The position numbers were made by a program, and so were the translations under genes. A DNA stretch of 18,014 nucleotides, taken from assembly GCA_964456185.1 (NCBI GenBank), contig CAYVZZ010000044.1:1-18014 (forward strand), read 5' to 3'. The stretch comes from CAYVZZ01 sp964456185 (lineage in GTDB: Bacteria > Pseudomonadota > Gammaproteobacteria > Pseudomonadales > Alcanivoracaceae). The notes under the pieces were generated by a model, which did not search any database, had not been told where the DNA came from, and worked only from the letters and a program-made list of their open reading frames with translations. Position 1 is the stretch's first letter, and the number at the start of each line of letters is the position of its first letter. Shown here in pieces: positions 9,999-18,014 of the stretch.

Positions 9999-12712
9999 AT
10001 CGTATAGCTGTCGGGTTCGTTGTCGGATAGGGCGTCCAGGCCATGTTCGAGACGCTGCTGTAATGCCTTGCAGAAGGCGGGGTCATTCAAGGGGCTACCG
10101 TCTTTGTCGGTGACAAAGAAGCTGTCTTCCACGCGCTCGCCTTGGGTGGCGATGCGGGCGTTTTGCACCAGTAGATTAAACTCGCTGAAGATGTAGCCAA
10201 TGTGGGCCAGCAGGCCGGGGTGGTCGAGGGCTTCAATGTCGATGACGGTGAAGTCGTTACGCAGGTTATTGCTGAGCACCACTTTGGTTGGCACATCGAA
10301 ATGCCGGTAGCGGCGCGGCTGATGGCGCTGCACGGTGTGCCGATAGCGGCTGGGGTCCTTTAGGGTTTCCTGCAGCTGCTCGCGAATATGGTTGAGGCGG
10401 GTGGGGTCGTCAATGGGTTGGCCTTTTTCGTCCAGCACGATATAGGTGTCGAGGCTGAAGCCCGTGCTGGAGGTGATGATGTTGGCGTCGACGATGGTCA
10501 GGTCGAGGTGGTCCAAGGCGTTTACTGTTACTGCGAAAAGGTTGTCGCTATCCGGCGTGTAGATAAAGATTTGCGTGCCACTGCGGGTGCCGCCCAAACT
10601 GGCATCGCGCAATAGCACCAGCGGTTGGTTGCAGTCTGGTTCTGGCCGTTTCATTTGCTCCAGAATGGCTTCGGTGTGCCAAGCGATGTCGCTGGCGTTT
10701 TCTTGCAGGAAGTAGTCGTCGCCGAGACGCGCCAGAAGTGCGGTGGTGTCTTGCGATGAAATGCCTTGCTCTTGCAGCAGTTGCACCGCTTCGTTGCGGG
10801 TTTCACGAATCCACTCTTGTTTGCCGATGGGTTTGTCGAGGCCACGCCGTAGGGCACGGGTGGTTTCGGTGTGCAGCTGGGTGAGTAGCGATTCGCGCCA
10901 GCTGTTCCAGAGTGACGGGTTGGTGGCGCTAATGTCGGCAATGGTGAGAATGAAGAGGTAATCAAGACGCACCAGGTCGCCTACCTGGCGCGCGAAGTCG
11001 TGTACCACCTGCGGGTCGGAAATGTCTTTGCGCTGTGCGGTGGACGACATGAGCAGATGCTGTTCGACCAGCCAAACGACTAGCTCGATATCTCGTTGCT
11101 CCAGCCCGTGACGACGCCCAAAGGCGCGCACATCGGCGGCACCCAGTTCGGAGTGGTCGCCGTCTCGCCCTTTGGCGATGTCGTGATAAAGCGCGGCGAC
11201 ATACAGAAGCGATGGCTTGGGCAGTCGGTAAATAATGCGAGCCGTTAGCGACAAGGGCGCGCCCGGCTCGGTGTCTTGCAAACGGCGCAGGTTGCGAATG
11301 ACCAGCAGAATGTGGGTGTCCACTGTGTAGAGGTGAAACAGGTCGTATTGCATCATGCCGATGATGCGGCCAAATTCCGGTAGATACTGCGCCAAAATGC
11401 CATAACGCTTCATTTGTAGCAGAAGCGGGTAGGGATTATCGGTGGCGAGCAGCTGCATAAACAGTTGGCCGTTGGCGGGTGATTCGCGGAAGGCATCGTC
11501 CATGACATGGCGCGCTTCGAACATGCTGCGGATGGTGGCCGCGCGAATGCCTTTAATGGCGGGGTTGTCGGCTTGCAGCAGAAAGGCTTCCAGCAGGGCG
11601 GCCGGATGGGTCTGAAAAAGGTTGTTGTCGACGGCTTCCAGATAATCGTTATGCACCTGGAAGTGACGATTGAGCGGCGTGATGCGCTGCTCCTCGTCGA
11701 TTTCCAAAATGGCTTCTTCAAACAGTTGCAGCAGCAATTCGTTGAGAACCGAAATGGCCAGTGCCGAACGGTAATAGTTGCGCATCAAATGCTCGACTGC
11801 CATGTTGGTGCCGTCGTCGTCATAGCCCAAGCGTTTGGCGACATCGCGTTGATAATCAAACAATAGCCGGTTTTCGTTGCGTCCGGCTTGTTGGTGCAAA
11901 GCCCAACGAATGCGCCAGAGGGTGTTGCGCGCATACATCAAATAGGAAAACTCACGCTGGGTGAGAAAGCCGGTTTCGACCAGCTCTTCCAGTGTTTCCG
12001 CGTGGAAGTAGCGGCGTGTCACCCAGGTGATCGTCTGCAAGTCGCGCAGGCCGCCCGGTGCCCGTTTCAGGTCGGGCTCCAGATTGTATTCGGTGTCGTT
12101 GAAATGGTGATGACGGCGATATTGCTCTTCACGCTTGGCCGAGAAAAAGTCGGCAACCGGCCAGATGTGTTGCGGGCTGGTGAGTGATAACAGCCGGGGG
12201 AGCAACTGGTTGGCACCACACAGGGTGCGTGCCTCCATGATGTTGGTGGCGACTTTGATTTCTTGTTTGGCCAAAGCAGCACATTGTTCGAGAGAGCGCA
12301 CCGCATGGCCGATTTCCAGACCGGCATCCCATAACAACGCAATAAACTGCTCGACATGGCTGCGCTCGGGGCTGTCATCGGCAATGGGGTCGCGGCTGAG
12401 TAACAGCAGGTCGACGTCGGAATAGGGGTGCAGCTGTCCGCGCCCGTAACCGCCCACAGCCAGTAGTGCCAAATCGGAAAATTGCTCCAGCTGGCAGTGC
12501 CGCCAGAGTGCGCAAAGCACATTGTCGATTAAGCGGCTGCGCCCTTCGACCAACGCCTCGATATCCAGATGGTCAAAGTCGGCATCCAGTTGTTGCTGGC
12601 CGAGCTGGATTTGACGGCGTGCGCACAGCCCCGGCTGCTCGCTTTGTTGCAGGCTATCGCACAGTGCGTCGGTGGCGCAGCAATCCGGCAGAAGGGGCAG
12701 GTCGGAGGCCAT
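9995..12712 (-). CDS. glnD: Bifunctional uridylyltransferase/uridylyl-removing enzyme GlnD
   Basis: The nitrogen-status sensor that uridylylates PII (GlnB/GlnK) under nitrogen limitation and deuridylylates it when glutamine is high. The 905 residues show the nucleotidyltransferase motif GGYGRGQLHPYSDVD (87-101, metal ligands D99 and D101). The PII-uridylyltransferase helical region follows at about 200-330. The HD domain has H510-D511 in LYHDIAKG and H520. Two C-terminal ACT domains lie at about 705-780 and 815-900 (the second containing VIDIEALDHPGLLAHIG), where glutamine would bind. Length and domain order are normal. The ATG is 2 bp beyond the map stop and the TGA overlaps the yffB ATG, making a tight operon. 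No strong SD is visible before the ATG, so translation may be coupled to map. Confidence 0.97.
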   Translation of the reverse strand: MASDLPLLPDCCATDALCDSLQQSEQPGLCARRQIQLGQQQLDADFDHLDIEALVEGRSRLIDNVLCALWRHCQLEQFSDLALLAVGGYGRGQLHPYSDVDLLLLSRDPIADDSPERSHVEQFIALLWDAGLEIGHAVRSLEQCAALAKQEIKVATNIMEARTLCGANQLLPRLLSLTSPQHIWPVADFFSAKREEQYRRHHHFNDTEYNLEPDLKRAPGGLRDLQTITWVTRRYFHAETLEELVETGFLTQREFSYLMYARNTLWRIRWALHQQAGRNENRLLFDYQRDVAKRLGYDDDGTNMAVEHLMRNYYRSALAISVLNELLLQLFEEAILEIDEEQRITPLNRHFQVHNDYLEAVDNNLFQTHPAALLEAFLLQADNPAIKGIRAATIRSMFEARHVMDDAFRESPANGQLFMQLLATDNPYPLLLQMKRYGILAQYLPEFGRIIGMMQYDLFHLYTVDTHILLVIRNLRRLQDTEPGAPLSLTARIIYRLPKPSLLYVAALYHDIAKGRDGDHSELGAADVRAFGRRHGLEQRDIELVVWLVEQHLLMSSTAQRKDISDPQVVHDFARQVGDLVRLDYLFILTIADISATNPSLWNSWRESLLTQLHTETTRALRRGLDKPIGKQEWIRETRNEAVQLLQEQGISSQDTTALLARLGDDYFLQENASDIAWHTEAILEQMKRPEPDCNQPLVLLRDASLGGTRSGTQIFIYTPDSDNLFAVTVNALDHLDLTIVDANIITSSTGFSLDTYIVLDEKGQPIDDPTRLNHIREQLQETLKDPSRYRHTVQRHQPRRYRHFDVPTKVVLSNNLRNDFTVIDIEALDHPGLLAHIGYIFSEFNLLVQNARIATQGERVEDSFFVTDKDGSPLNDPAFCKALQQRLEHGLDALSDNEPDSYTI

Positions 12713-12714
12713 CT

Positions 12715-13491
12715 TTAGGATAGGTCGTTTTCATCACTGCGCTTGGTGAGCACTTCCACGCCATCGGCGGTGACGGCCATCATGTGCTCCCATTGGGCAG
12801 ATAGCTTGTGGTCTTTGGTGACCACTGTCCAGCCGTCGGGCAGCTGGCGGGTGTGGCGTTTGCCGGCGTTAATCATCGGCTCGATGGTAAAGGTCATGCC
12901 CTCTTCCAGCACCAGGCCAGTACCGGGTTTACCGTAGTGCAGCACCTGCGGTTCTTCGTGGAAGCCCAAGCCAATGCCGTGACCGCAATATTCGCGTACC
13001 ACTGAAAAGCGTTGGGATTCGGCATATTCTTGAATGACGTGACCAATATCGCCCAGCGTGGTGCCGGGTTTAACCATTTCGATGCCTTTCAACATGCACT
13101 CGCGGGTGACGCGAATCAGGCGTTCGGCCAGGGGGCTGACCTTGCCGACGGTAAACATCTTGCTGGTATCGCCATGCCAGCCGTCTTTGATGACGGTGAC
13201 GTCGATGTTGATGATGTCGCCTTTTTTCAGTTTCTTTTTGGGGGACGGAATGCCATGACACACCACATGGTTGACCGAGGTGCAGATGGACTTGGGAAAG
13301 CCATGGTAGTTGAGCGGCGCCGGAATGGTGCCCTGCTCATTGACCATATAGTTGTGGCAAATAGTGTCCAGCTCTTCGGTGGTGACACCCGGTTGCACAT
13401 GCGGGCCAATCATTTCCAAGACATCGGCGGCCAGTTTGCCGGCCACACGCATGGCGGCGATTTCTTCGGGAGACTTAATAGAGACGGACAT
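12715..13491 (-). CDS. map: Methionine aminopeptidase, type I
   Basis: Removes the initiator methionine from nascent proteins in the cytoplasm. The 258-residue enzyme has all five metal ligands at the same positions as the E. coli protein: D97, D108, H171, E204 and E235, plus the substrate-side histidines H79 and H178. It is the first gene of map-glnD-yffB. Relatives commonly have rpsB-tsf divergent from map; here the upstream neighbour is a codirectional ThDP-enzyme gene, separated by 114 bp containing a hairpin and a promoter candidate. The ATG at 13491 is preceded by a GAG about 7 nt upstream. Confidence 0.98.
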   Translation of the reverse strand: MSVSIKSPEEIAAMRVAGKLAADVLEMIGPHVQPGVTTEELDTICHNYMVNEQGTIPAPLNYHGFPKSICTSVNHVVCHGIPSPKKKLKKGDIINIDVTVIKDGWHGDTSKMFTVGKVSPLAERLIRVTRECMLKGIEMVKPGTTLGDIGHVIQEYAESQRFSVVREYCGHGIGLGFHEEPQVLHYGKPGTGLVLEEGMTFTIEPMINAGKRHTRQLPDGWTVVTKDHKLSAQWEHMMAVTADGVEVLTKRSDENDLS

Positions 13492-13523
13492 GAATCAACT
13501 CGATACTGATGAAATTGTCTCGA

Positions 13524-13552
13524 ATTGTACTCGCATATTCCGCTAGTGAGAA
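13524..13552 (-). promoter_or_regulatory. Sigma70-type promoter of map-glnD-yffB
   Basis: On the minus strand, TTCTCA (13552-13547) and TACAAT (13529-13524) are separated by 17 bp. This predicts a start near 13517, about 25 nt before the map ATG. It lies just downstream of the hairpin at 13556-13585, so the operon would be insulated from the upstream gene. Confidence 0.45.
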
Positions 13553-13555
13553 ATG

Positions 13556-13585
13556 CGCCCCGCTTCCGCTAAAGGAAATGGGGCG
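13556..13585 (-). terminator. Hairpin after ThDP-enzyme gene (weak terminator)
   Basis: CGCCCC and GGGGCG arms enclose an inner TTCC/GGAA stem, with a 2x2 internal loop and a 6 nt apical loop. The hairpin starts 20 bp after the ThDP-enzyme stop codon. On the minus strand it is followed by CATTTCTC, not a solid T-tract, so termination may be inefficient. Confidence 0.4.
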
Positions 13586-13605
13586 ACCTAGTTTGGATTG
13601 GCAGT

Positions 13606-15264
13606 TTAAGGTGCGATTTTCTTTTTCAGCGCACGAGTGACAGGCAGCGGCAGATTGGGCACGGCCTTTAACATCCAAGGCATTAATTTACGTTTCATGC
13701 CAGTAAGCGACTCGGGAATGGTGGCATCAATGAGATGCGGTCCGGGTTCGTTTAAGGCATGTTTCAGCGCTTCGTTCATGCCCTCGGCGGTGGATACGCG
13801 AGTGCCGTGTACGCCCATGCCCTGCGCCAGCAGTGCATAGTCAGTAACAGGGCCGTGTAAATCCAACTGCGATTTGGCCTTTTCGCCGATGGATTCGGCG
13901 CCTACGCGTTCGATCTCGATGTTGAGAATGGAATACATGGCATTGTTGAAAATAATCACCGTGACGTTTTGATTTTCACGCGCCATGGTCCATAAGGCTT
14001 GAATGGTGTACATGGCCGTGCCATCGCCAATAAGCGCCAAAACAGGACGATCGGGGCAGGCGGTTGCCGCGCCCACGGCGTTGGGTAGGCCTTGGCCGAT
14101 AGCGCCACCTGTCAGGGTGATGAGGTCATGGCGGGGCGCGCCTTGGGTCATCACTGGCAGCATTAAGCTGGAAGTTTGGCCTTCATCCACGAGAATGGTG
14201 TTTTCCGGCATGAAATGCCCTACTGCTTGGCAGACTTTTTCAGCGGTGAGCTTGCCGCTGGGTGCCGCCGGGCGGCTTTTCTTTTGCAGTACCGGCTGGG
14301 CTGTATCAGCACCTAACGCTTTGGCGAGTTTTTCTAGAGAGGCGGCAGCGGCTTGCTCTGGAGTGGCTAGCGTATGCACCTCGCACGCATCGGGCACCAG
14401 ATAACTTTTTTTGCCGGGGTAGGCAAAGAAAGACACCGGCGCTTTAACATCGACCAAAATAAGATTCTTGATGTCGCCGAGTTGCACGCCTGCCAGCTCG
14501 GCAAGATAGGCCAAGCGTTCAACAGGGGGGAGGCCAGCACCACGCGTCAGGCGTGGTGGGAAGGTTTCCGACAGCAGGTGCACATTGTCGAACTTGGCGG
14601 CAATGTGCGCGGCCGCCCGCAACGCAGGTTCGCGCAAGGCCAGACCACCGAGGAAAAGGGTGGTTTTTTTGCCGCCACGAATCACATTCACCAGCTTGTC
14701 GATGGTGTCGTCACTGGCCACTTTCGGCTCGGGAATTTGCGGTGCCGGTGCGGGCTTGGCGTTGTCGCCCCAAGATACATCGGCCGGCAAAATCAAAGTG
14801 GATACGGTGCCGGGCAGGGTGCGCGCGCTGACGATGGCATTGGTGGCGTCGGTGGCGAGGTCGTCAACACTTTTCGATGTATAGGTGAATTCCGGTGAGA
14901 CATTGCGTGCGGCCGTTTCAATATCCGACTGCAGCTGGGCGTCATATTGCACATGATAGGTGGCATGGTCGCCGACAATGTTGACGATGGGTGTTTTGGC
15001 TTTGCGTGCGTTGTGCAGATTGGCCATGCCGTTGGCAAGGCCGGGGCCTAAGTGCAATAATACCGCAGCCGGTTTGTCGGCCATGCGCGCATAGCCGTCG
15101 GCAGCGCCCGTGGCCACGCCTTCAAACAGCGCCAGCACGGCCTTCATTTTGGGTTCGCTGTCGAGAGCGGCCACAAAGTGCATTTCACTGGTGCCCGGGT
15201 TGGAGAAGCAGACATCAATGCCTGCGTCCACCAAAGTTTTCATCAACGCATGAGCGCCGTTCAT
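13606..15264 (-). CDS. Acetolactate synthase large-subunit-like ThDP-dependent enzyme
   Basis: A 552-residue ThDP enzyme with the three-domain layout of the IlvB/benzoylformate decarboxylase family. The N-terminal pyrimidine-binding domain holds the cofactor-activating glutamate E48 in LFEGVATGAADGYARM. A central domain spans about 185-330. The C-terminal pyrophosphate-binding domain has GDG (D414) and, about 28 residues on, NNAMYS. It resembles the proteins usually labelled acetolactate synthase large subunit that start MNGAxxLxxTLVxxGVDVCFxNPGTSEMHF and lack a regulatory subunit. No ilvN/ilvH partner is present, so a role in branched-chain amino acid synthesis is doubtful. A decarboxylase or carboligase in a catabolic pathway fits better. 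GGGAG precedes the ATG at 15264, and the gene starts 21 bp after the FAD-dehydrogenase stop (same operon). Confidence 0.85.
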   Translation of the reverse strand: MNGAHALMKTLVDAGIDVCFSNPGTSEMHFVAALDSEPKMKAVLALFEGVATGAADGYARMADKPAAVLLHLGPGLANGMANLHNARKAKTPIVNIVGDHATYHVQYDAQLQSDIETAARNVSPEFTYTSKSVDDLATDATNAIVSARTLPGTVSTLILPADVSWGDNAKPAPAPQIPEPKVASDDTIDKLVNVIRGGKKTTLFLGGLALREPALRAAAHIAAKFDNVHLLSETFPPRLTRGAGLPPVERLAYLAELAGVQLGDIKNLILVDVKAPVSFFAYPGKKSYLVPDACEVHTLATPEQAAAASLEKLAKALGADTAQPVLQKKSRPAAPSGKLTAEKVCQAVGHFMPENTILVDEGQTSSLMLPVMTQGAPRHDLITLTGGAIGQGLPNAVGAATACPDRPVLALIGDGTAMYTIQALWTMARENQNVTVIIFNNAMYSILNIEIERVGAESIGEKAKSQLDLHGPVTDYALLAQGMGVHGTRVSTAEGMNEALKHALNEPGPHLIDATIPESLTGMKRKLMPWMLKAVPNLPLPVTRALKKKIAP

Positions 15265-15285
15265 AGCATATCTCCCAAATGGTCG

Positions 15286-16899
15286 TTATTTGCCGGTGAT
15301 AATAGAGCGGGCCGCAGCACGCGCCGTCAAGATACAGCCGGGTAAGAAGGTGCCTTCCAGCGAACGTTTGCCGTTGCTGCCACCGCCGCCGAAACCGGCC
15401 GCTTCGCCGACGCAATACAGTCCTTCAATGGGTTGGTCGTTGGCATCCAGTACGCGGCTTTGCAAATCGGTGCGCAACCCACCCAGACTCTTGCGGGTAA
15501 TCAGCTGGGTCTTGATGGCAATAAATGGCCCCGCGCCTTTTTGCTGAAGGGGAGCTGGCTTGCAGGTGCGTAGCTTGTCCGCCTTCCATTGACGGCAATG
15601 ATTGATTAAACGAATCTGCGGATCATTTTGTAATGCCGTGCCGTTTTGGAAATTGGCATCGAAGCGGTCAAGCGTCGCTTGTAGTGTATTGATATCAATA
15701 TCGTTGGTGCCGGTGAGCTTGTTCATCTTGTCGGCCAGCTGCGGCAGGGTATCGGCTACCAGGAAATGGTCGCTTTCGTTTTGCATTTGGCGCACCAGGC
15801 GATGATTGCCGCGCAGTAGCTCAACTACAAAATGCAGGAATTTTTTCTCGCGCACATATTTATTGTGCTCGGCGCCGGAAATGGCAAATTCTTTGGCGGC
15901 AATGCGCCAGTTAAGCACCTGCCAGCTCCAGGGCTTTTCTTGAGCGGCCACGCGCTGGCACAACCAATGGGTGTCGAAACCGGTAACCAGTGGCTCGGGG
16001 CCGATGCGATGACCACGGTGGTTCAGCCAAAGTGCCGATTTGCAGGGAATCAGCGATAGCCCATGGCCTTCAAAATGCGGGAAGGGGTGAGGCACGCCCG
16101 CGGCATAATTCCACATTTCACCGGCGTGGGTGATTTGGCCGCCCAGATTGTCGGCTGTCCAGTGGTGCAGCTTGCCGTCGGCCAGCGGGTTCATGCCGTT
16201 GAGCAGGGTGGCAGGTTGCGGGCGGTCTTTCGGCCAGTTGGCACGGGCTTCGTCCAGGCTGCCGTTAATACCTCCCATGGCTAGCACCACGTTGGGTGCA
16301 AAGAAACGTATTTCTTCGCCCGTCGTTTCGTCGGTGGCCACAGCGCCACATACCTTGCCGCCTTCGTGGTCAAGCGAGGTAATGCAGTGCTGGTGGAAAA
16401 TCTTCAACTGGTCTTTACCTGCCGCATCTTTCATGGCGCGAGTGAGCTGCAATACCATTTCCCGCGAGGTGCCCCAGATAATATGGTAGCGTGGCACGGA
16501 GTTGCCGTTGCCGTTACGGCCGCGTTCCACCCAGTTAACGGCGGGCATAAATTTCAGGCCTTCATTTTTTAGCCAGTCGTGGGCTTCCGAGCAGGAGTTT
16601 TCGACGTAATATTGCGCCCATTGCATGGGGTAGGTGTCGTTGGGGTCTAGTTCGCCAAAGCGCATCCAGTCGGCCATTGCCAGCTCGGGGGTGTCGTTGA
16701 TTTTCATGCGCTTTTGTAATGGCGTGCCAATCAATGCCATGCCGCCAAAGGCCCAATACGCCATGCCACCAAAGCGTTCTTCGGTATCCCGATTGACGAT
16801 AACCACACGTTTACCAGCACGCACAGCCTCAAGTGCGGTGACAATACCGGCCAGTCCACCACCGGCAATAAGTAAATCGGATTGGATTGCGGTGCTCAT
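15286..16899 (-). CDS. FAD-binding dehydrogenase, KstD/fumarate-reductase flavoprotein family
   Basis: A 537-residue flavoprotein. The N-terminal Rossmann motif AGGGLAG (12-18) is followed by RFGGMAYWAFGGM. The C-terminal FAD-closing segment GLYCVGEAAGFGGGGSNGKRSLEGTFLPGC lies at about 491-520 and a second LGGLRTDLQSRV piece precedes it. Relatives include ketosteroid delta-1-dehydrogenases and soluble fumarate reductases. However, the YPGxG pattern carrying the KstD catalytic tyrosine is replaced here by FLPGC, so steroid dehydrogenation should not be assumed. It is the first gene of a two-gene operon with the ThDP enzyme and diverges from an AraC-type regulator. GAAGGA lies upstream of the ATG at 16899. 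No signal peptide is seen, so it is predicted cytoplasmic. Confidence 0.85.
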   Translation of the reverse strand: MSTAIQSDLLIAGGGLAGIVTALEAVRAGKRVVIVNRDTEERFGGMAYWAFGGMALIGTPLQKRMKINDTPELAMADWMRFGELDPNDTYPMQWAQYYVENSCSEAHDWLKNEGLKFMPAVNWVERGRNGNGNSVPRYHIIWGTSREMVLQLTRAMKDAAGKDQLKIFHQHCITSLDHEGGKVCGAVATDETTGEEIRFFAPNVVLAMGGINGSLDEARANWPKDRPQPATLLNGMNPLADGKLHHWTADNLGGQITHAGEMWNYAAGVPHPFPHFEGHGLSLIPCKSALWLNHRGHRIGPEPLVTGFDTHWLCQRVAAQEKPWSWQVLNWRIAAKEFAISGAEHNKYVREKKFLHFVVELLRGNHRLVRQMQNESDHFLVADTLPQLADKMNKLTGTNDIDINTLQATLDRFDANFQNGTALQNDPQIRLINHCRQWKADKLRTCKPAPLQQKGAGPFIAIKTQLITRKSLGGLRTDLQSRVLDANDQPIEGLYCVGEAAGFGGGGSNGKRSLEGTFLPGCILTARAAARSIITGK

Positions 16900-16986
16900 G
16901 GATACCCCGTCCTTCGCTATTCGAGTTGTTACCCATGACCATACACGGTTAGACTAAAGTCGCTATTAGCTTTGGAGGCCAAAAAA
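16900..16986. promoter_or_regulatory. Divergent regulatory region between FAD-dehydrogenase and AraC-type gene
   Basis: 87 bp separates the two start codons, so both promoters must lie here. TCGCTATT occurs twice in direct orientation, at 16914-16921 and 16960-16967, 46 bp apart. AraC-family regulators often bind direct repeats, so these are operator candidates, although 8 bp is short. No convincing -35/-10 pair was found for either direction. Confidence 0.4.
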
Positions 16987-17997
16987 TTGACATTAGAGGC
17001 CAGTGTGTCCATGGGGTGGGTCGGCACCGTTATGGCAGCGGCAGAGAGTACCGGGTTGGATGCCGATTATCTGCTGAAGGTTGCCGGCATCGAGACAGAT
17101 GCGCTGCAGTGGCAACGCTGGCAGGTGGATTATATTACCCGTCTTTGGCATGCCGCCGAGCAGCTCACTCAAGATAGCGGCTTTGGCTTGAAAGTGGGGC
17201 AGCAGGTTACACCGGCCAGTTTGAATGTGGTGGGGTTGACCTTGCAGGCGGCCAGTACCTTGCGAGAGGTGGTGACGTTGGTGCAGCAATATCAGCCCTT
17301 GATTTCGGATGGCGGCCGCTTTCAATTGCTCACCGGCAGTAAAAGCACCTGGATTGTCTATCACCCACGACAAGGGCGTTTGGCATTTAGTCCGCATCAA
17401 ATCGAGGCGGTGTTGGCGGCGGTGGTGCATTTGGCGGGGTGGCTGACAGGACAAGTGTTGAAACCCATTAAAGCGCAATTCAGTCAGGCGCAGCTTGGCG
17501 GTATGCAGGGGTATCGGCAAGCCTTTCGGTGTCCGGTGGAGTTTGAGCAGGCGTTTAGTGGCCTGTTGGTGGACAACGCTGTAATGGATCGCCCTTTGCC
17601 CCAAGCAGATGAAGCCTTGTCACGGCTTCAACGACAACATGTCGAAGCTCGGCTTGCTGCATTGACTGATGACGTCTCAGCGGAAACGATTGGCAAATGG
17701 ATTAGCGCTAATCTGGGTTCGGATGCGCCGCGACGGCGACGGGCAGCAGCGGCATTTGGTATAAGTGAGCGTACCTTGTCCCGACGTTTACATGACGAAG
17801 GCACTAGCTTTCGGCAGCTTTTGGATGTGGCTCGTCACCATCAAGCCGTACAAGAATTAGCTGGTACAACACGCAGCATGGCCGACATTGCTCATGGGCT
17901 GGGGTTTACCGAGGTCAGCACCTTTTATCGTACGTTTAAACGCTGGGAAGGGCTGCCGCCACAACGTTGGCGGCAGCAGATTACTAAGGCAGAGTAA
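16987..17997 (+). CDS. AraC-family transcriptional regulator (arabinose-binding-type N-domain)
   Basis: A 336-residue regulator. The N-terminal half (about 10-190) resembles the Arabinose_bd-type effector domain of OruR/ArgR-like proteins. The C-terminal AraC HTH lies at about 235-330, with a first helix-turn-helix at AAAAFGISERTLSRRLHDEGTS and a second at SMADIAHGLGFTEVSTFYRTFKRWEG. I chose the TTG at 16987 because GGAGG (16974-16978) sits exactly 8 nt upstream. Other in-frame candidates (TTG 16972, GTG 17005, ATG 17011) have no comparable SD; the 16972 TTG overlaps this SD. It diverges from the FAD-dehydrogenase/ThDP operon and is the likely activator of it; the effector is unknown. The rest of the window (17998-18014) holds nothing recognisable. 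Confidence 0.9.
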   Translation: MTLEASVSMGWVGTVMAAAESTGLDADYLLKVAGIETDALQWQRWQVDYITRLWHAAEQLTQDSGFGLKVGQQVTPASLNVVGLTLQAASTLREVVTLVQQYQPLISDGGRFQLLTGSKSTWIVYHPRQGRLAFSPHQIEAVLAAVVHLAGWLTGQVLKPIKAQFSQAQLGGMQGYRQAFRCPVEFEQAFSGLLVDNAVMDRPLPQADEALSRLQRQHVEARLAALTDDVSAETIGKWISANLGSDAPRRRRAAAAFGISERTLSRRLHDEGTSFRQLLDVARHHQAVQELAGTTRSMADIAHGLGFTEVSTFYRTFKRWEGLPPQRWRQQITKAE

Positions 17998-18014
17998 TGG
18001 TAATGCTGGCCGTT

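Noticed and set aside
14374..14898. 174-codon plus-strand frame inside the ThDP-enzyme gene
   Set aside because: It is antisense to a well-conserved coding region with intact motifs, and has no recognisable domain or SD.

Overview
This 18 kb window looks like chromosomal DNA of a gammaproteobacterium related to the Pseudomonas/Cellvibrio group. The evidence is a full-length single-chain PurL, mltF divergent from purL, a map-glnD operon, and short palindromic repeats of the GTAGGAG type. No rRNA, tRNA, CRISPR array, phage or transposase gene is visible. Two 10-N runs (1196-1205 and 9590-9599) are assembly gaps.

Layout. 1-1205: the first codons of gpmA (minus) diverge from rnd (RNase D, plus), whose C-terminus runs into the first gap. 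1240-7194: mltF (minus) diverges from purL (plus), with a regulatory-looking 238 bp intergenic region holding a perfect 11 bp inverted repeat and a good purL promoter. purL is followed closely by a small membrane protein with a Cys/His motif. 7217-9660: a DUF4202-type HD-like protein (minus) diverges from a YnfA-family membrane protein, which is followed by a COG0701-type permease. REP-like palindromes lie in the convergent gaps at 7217-7240 and 9418-9652. 9666-13491: a tight minus-strand operon, map > glnD > yffB, has spacings of +2 and -4 bp.

13606-17997 is the least ordinary part. A minus-strand pair encodes a KstD-like FAD-binding dehydrogenase and, 21 bp downstream, an acetolactate-synthase-like ThDP enzyme. 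An AraC-type regulator starts divergently 87 bp away. The layout suggests a regulated two-enzyme catabolic cassette whose substrate cannot be read from the sequence. It sits upstream of map, where rpsB-tsf is commonly found in relatives.

Most of the window is housekeeping: purine synthesis, nitrogen sensing, N-terminal Met removal, RNA processing and murein turnover. Points for a second look are the FAD/ThDP/AraC cassette, the Cys/His membrane protein after purL, the REP cluster, the second N gap (apparently an artefact with duplicated, garbled contig ends), and the mltF leader hairpin.
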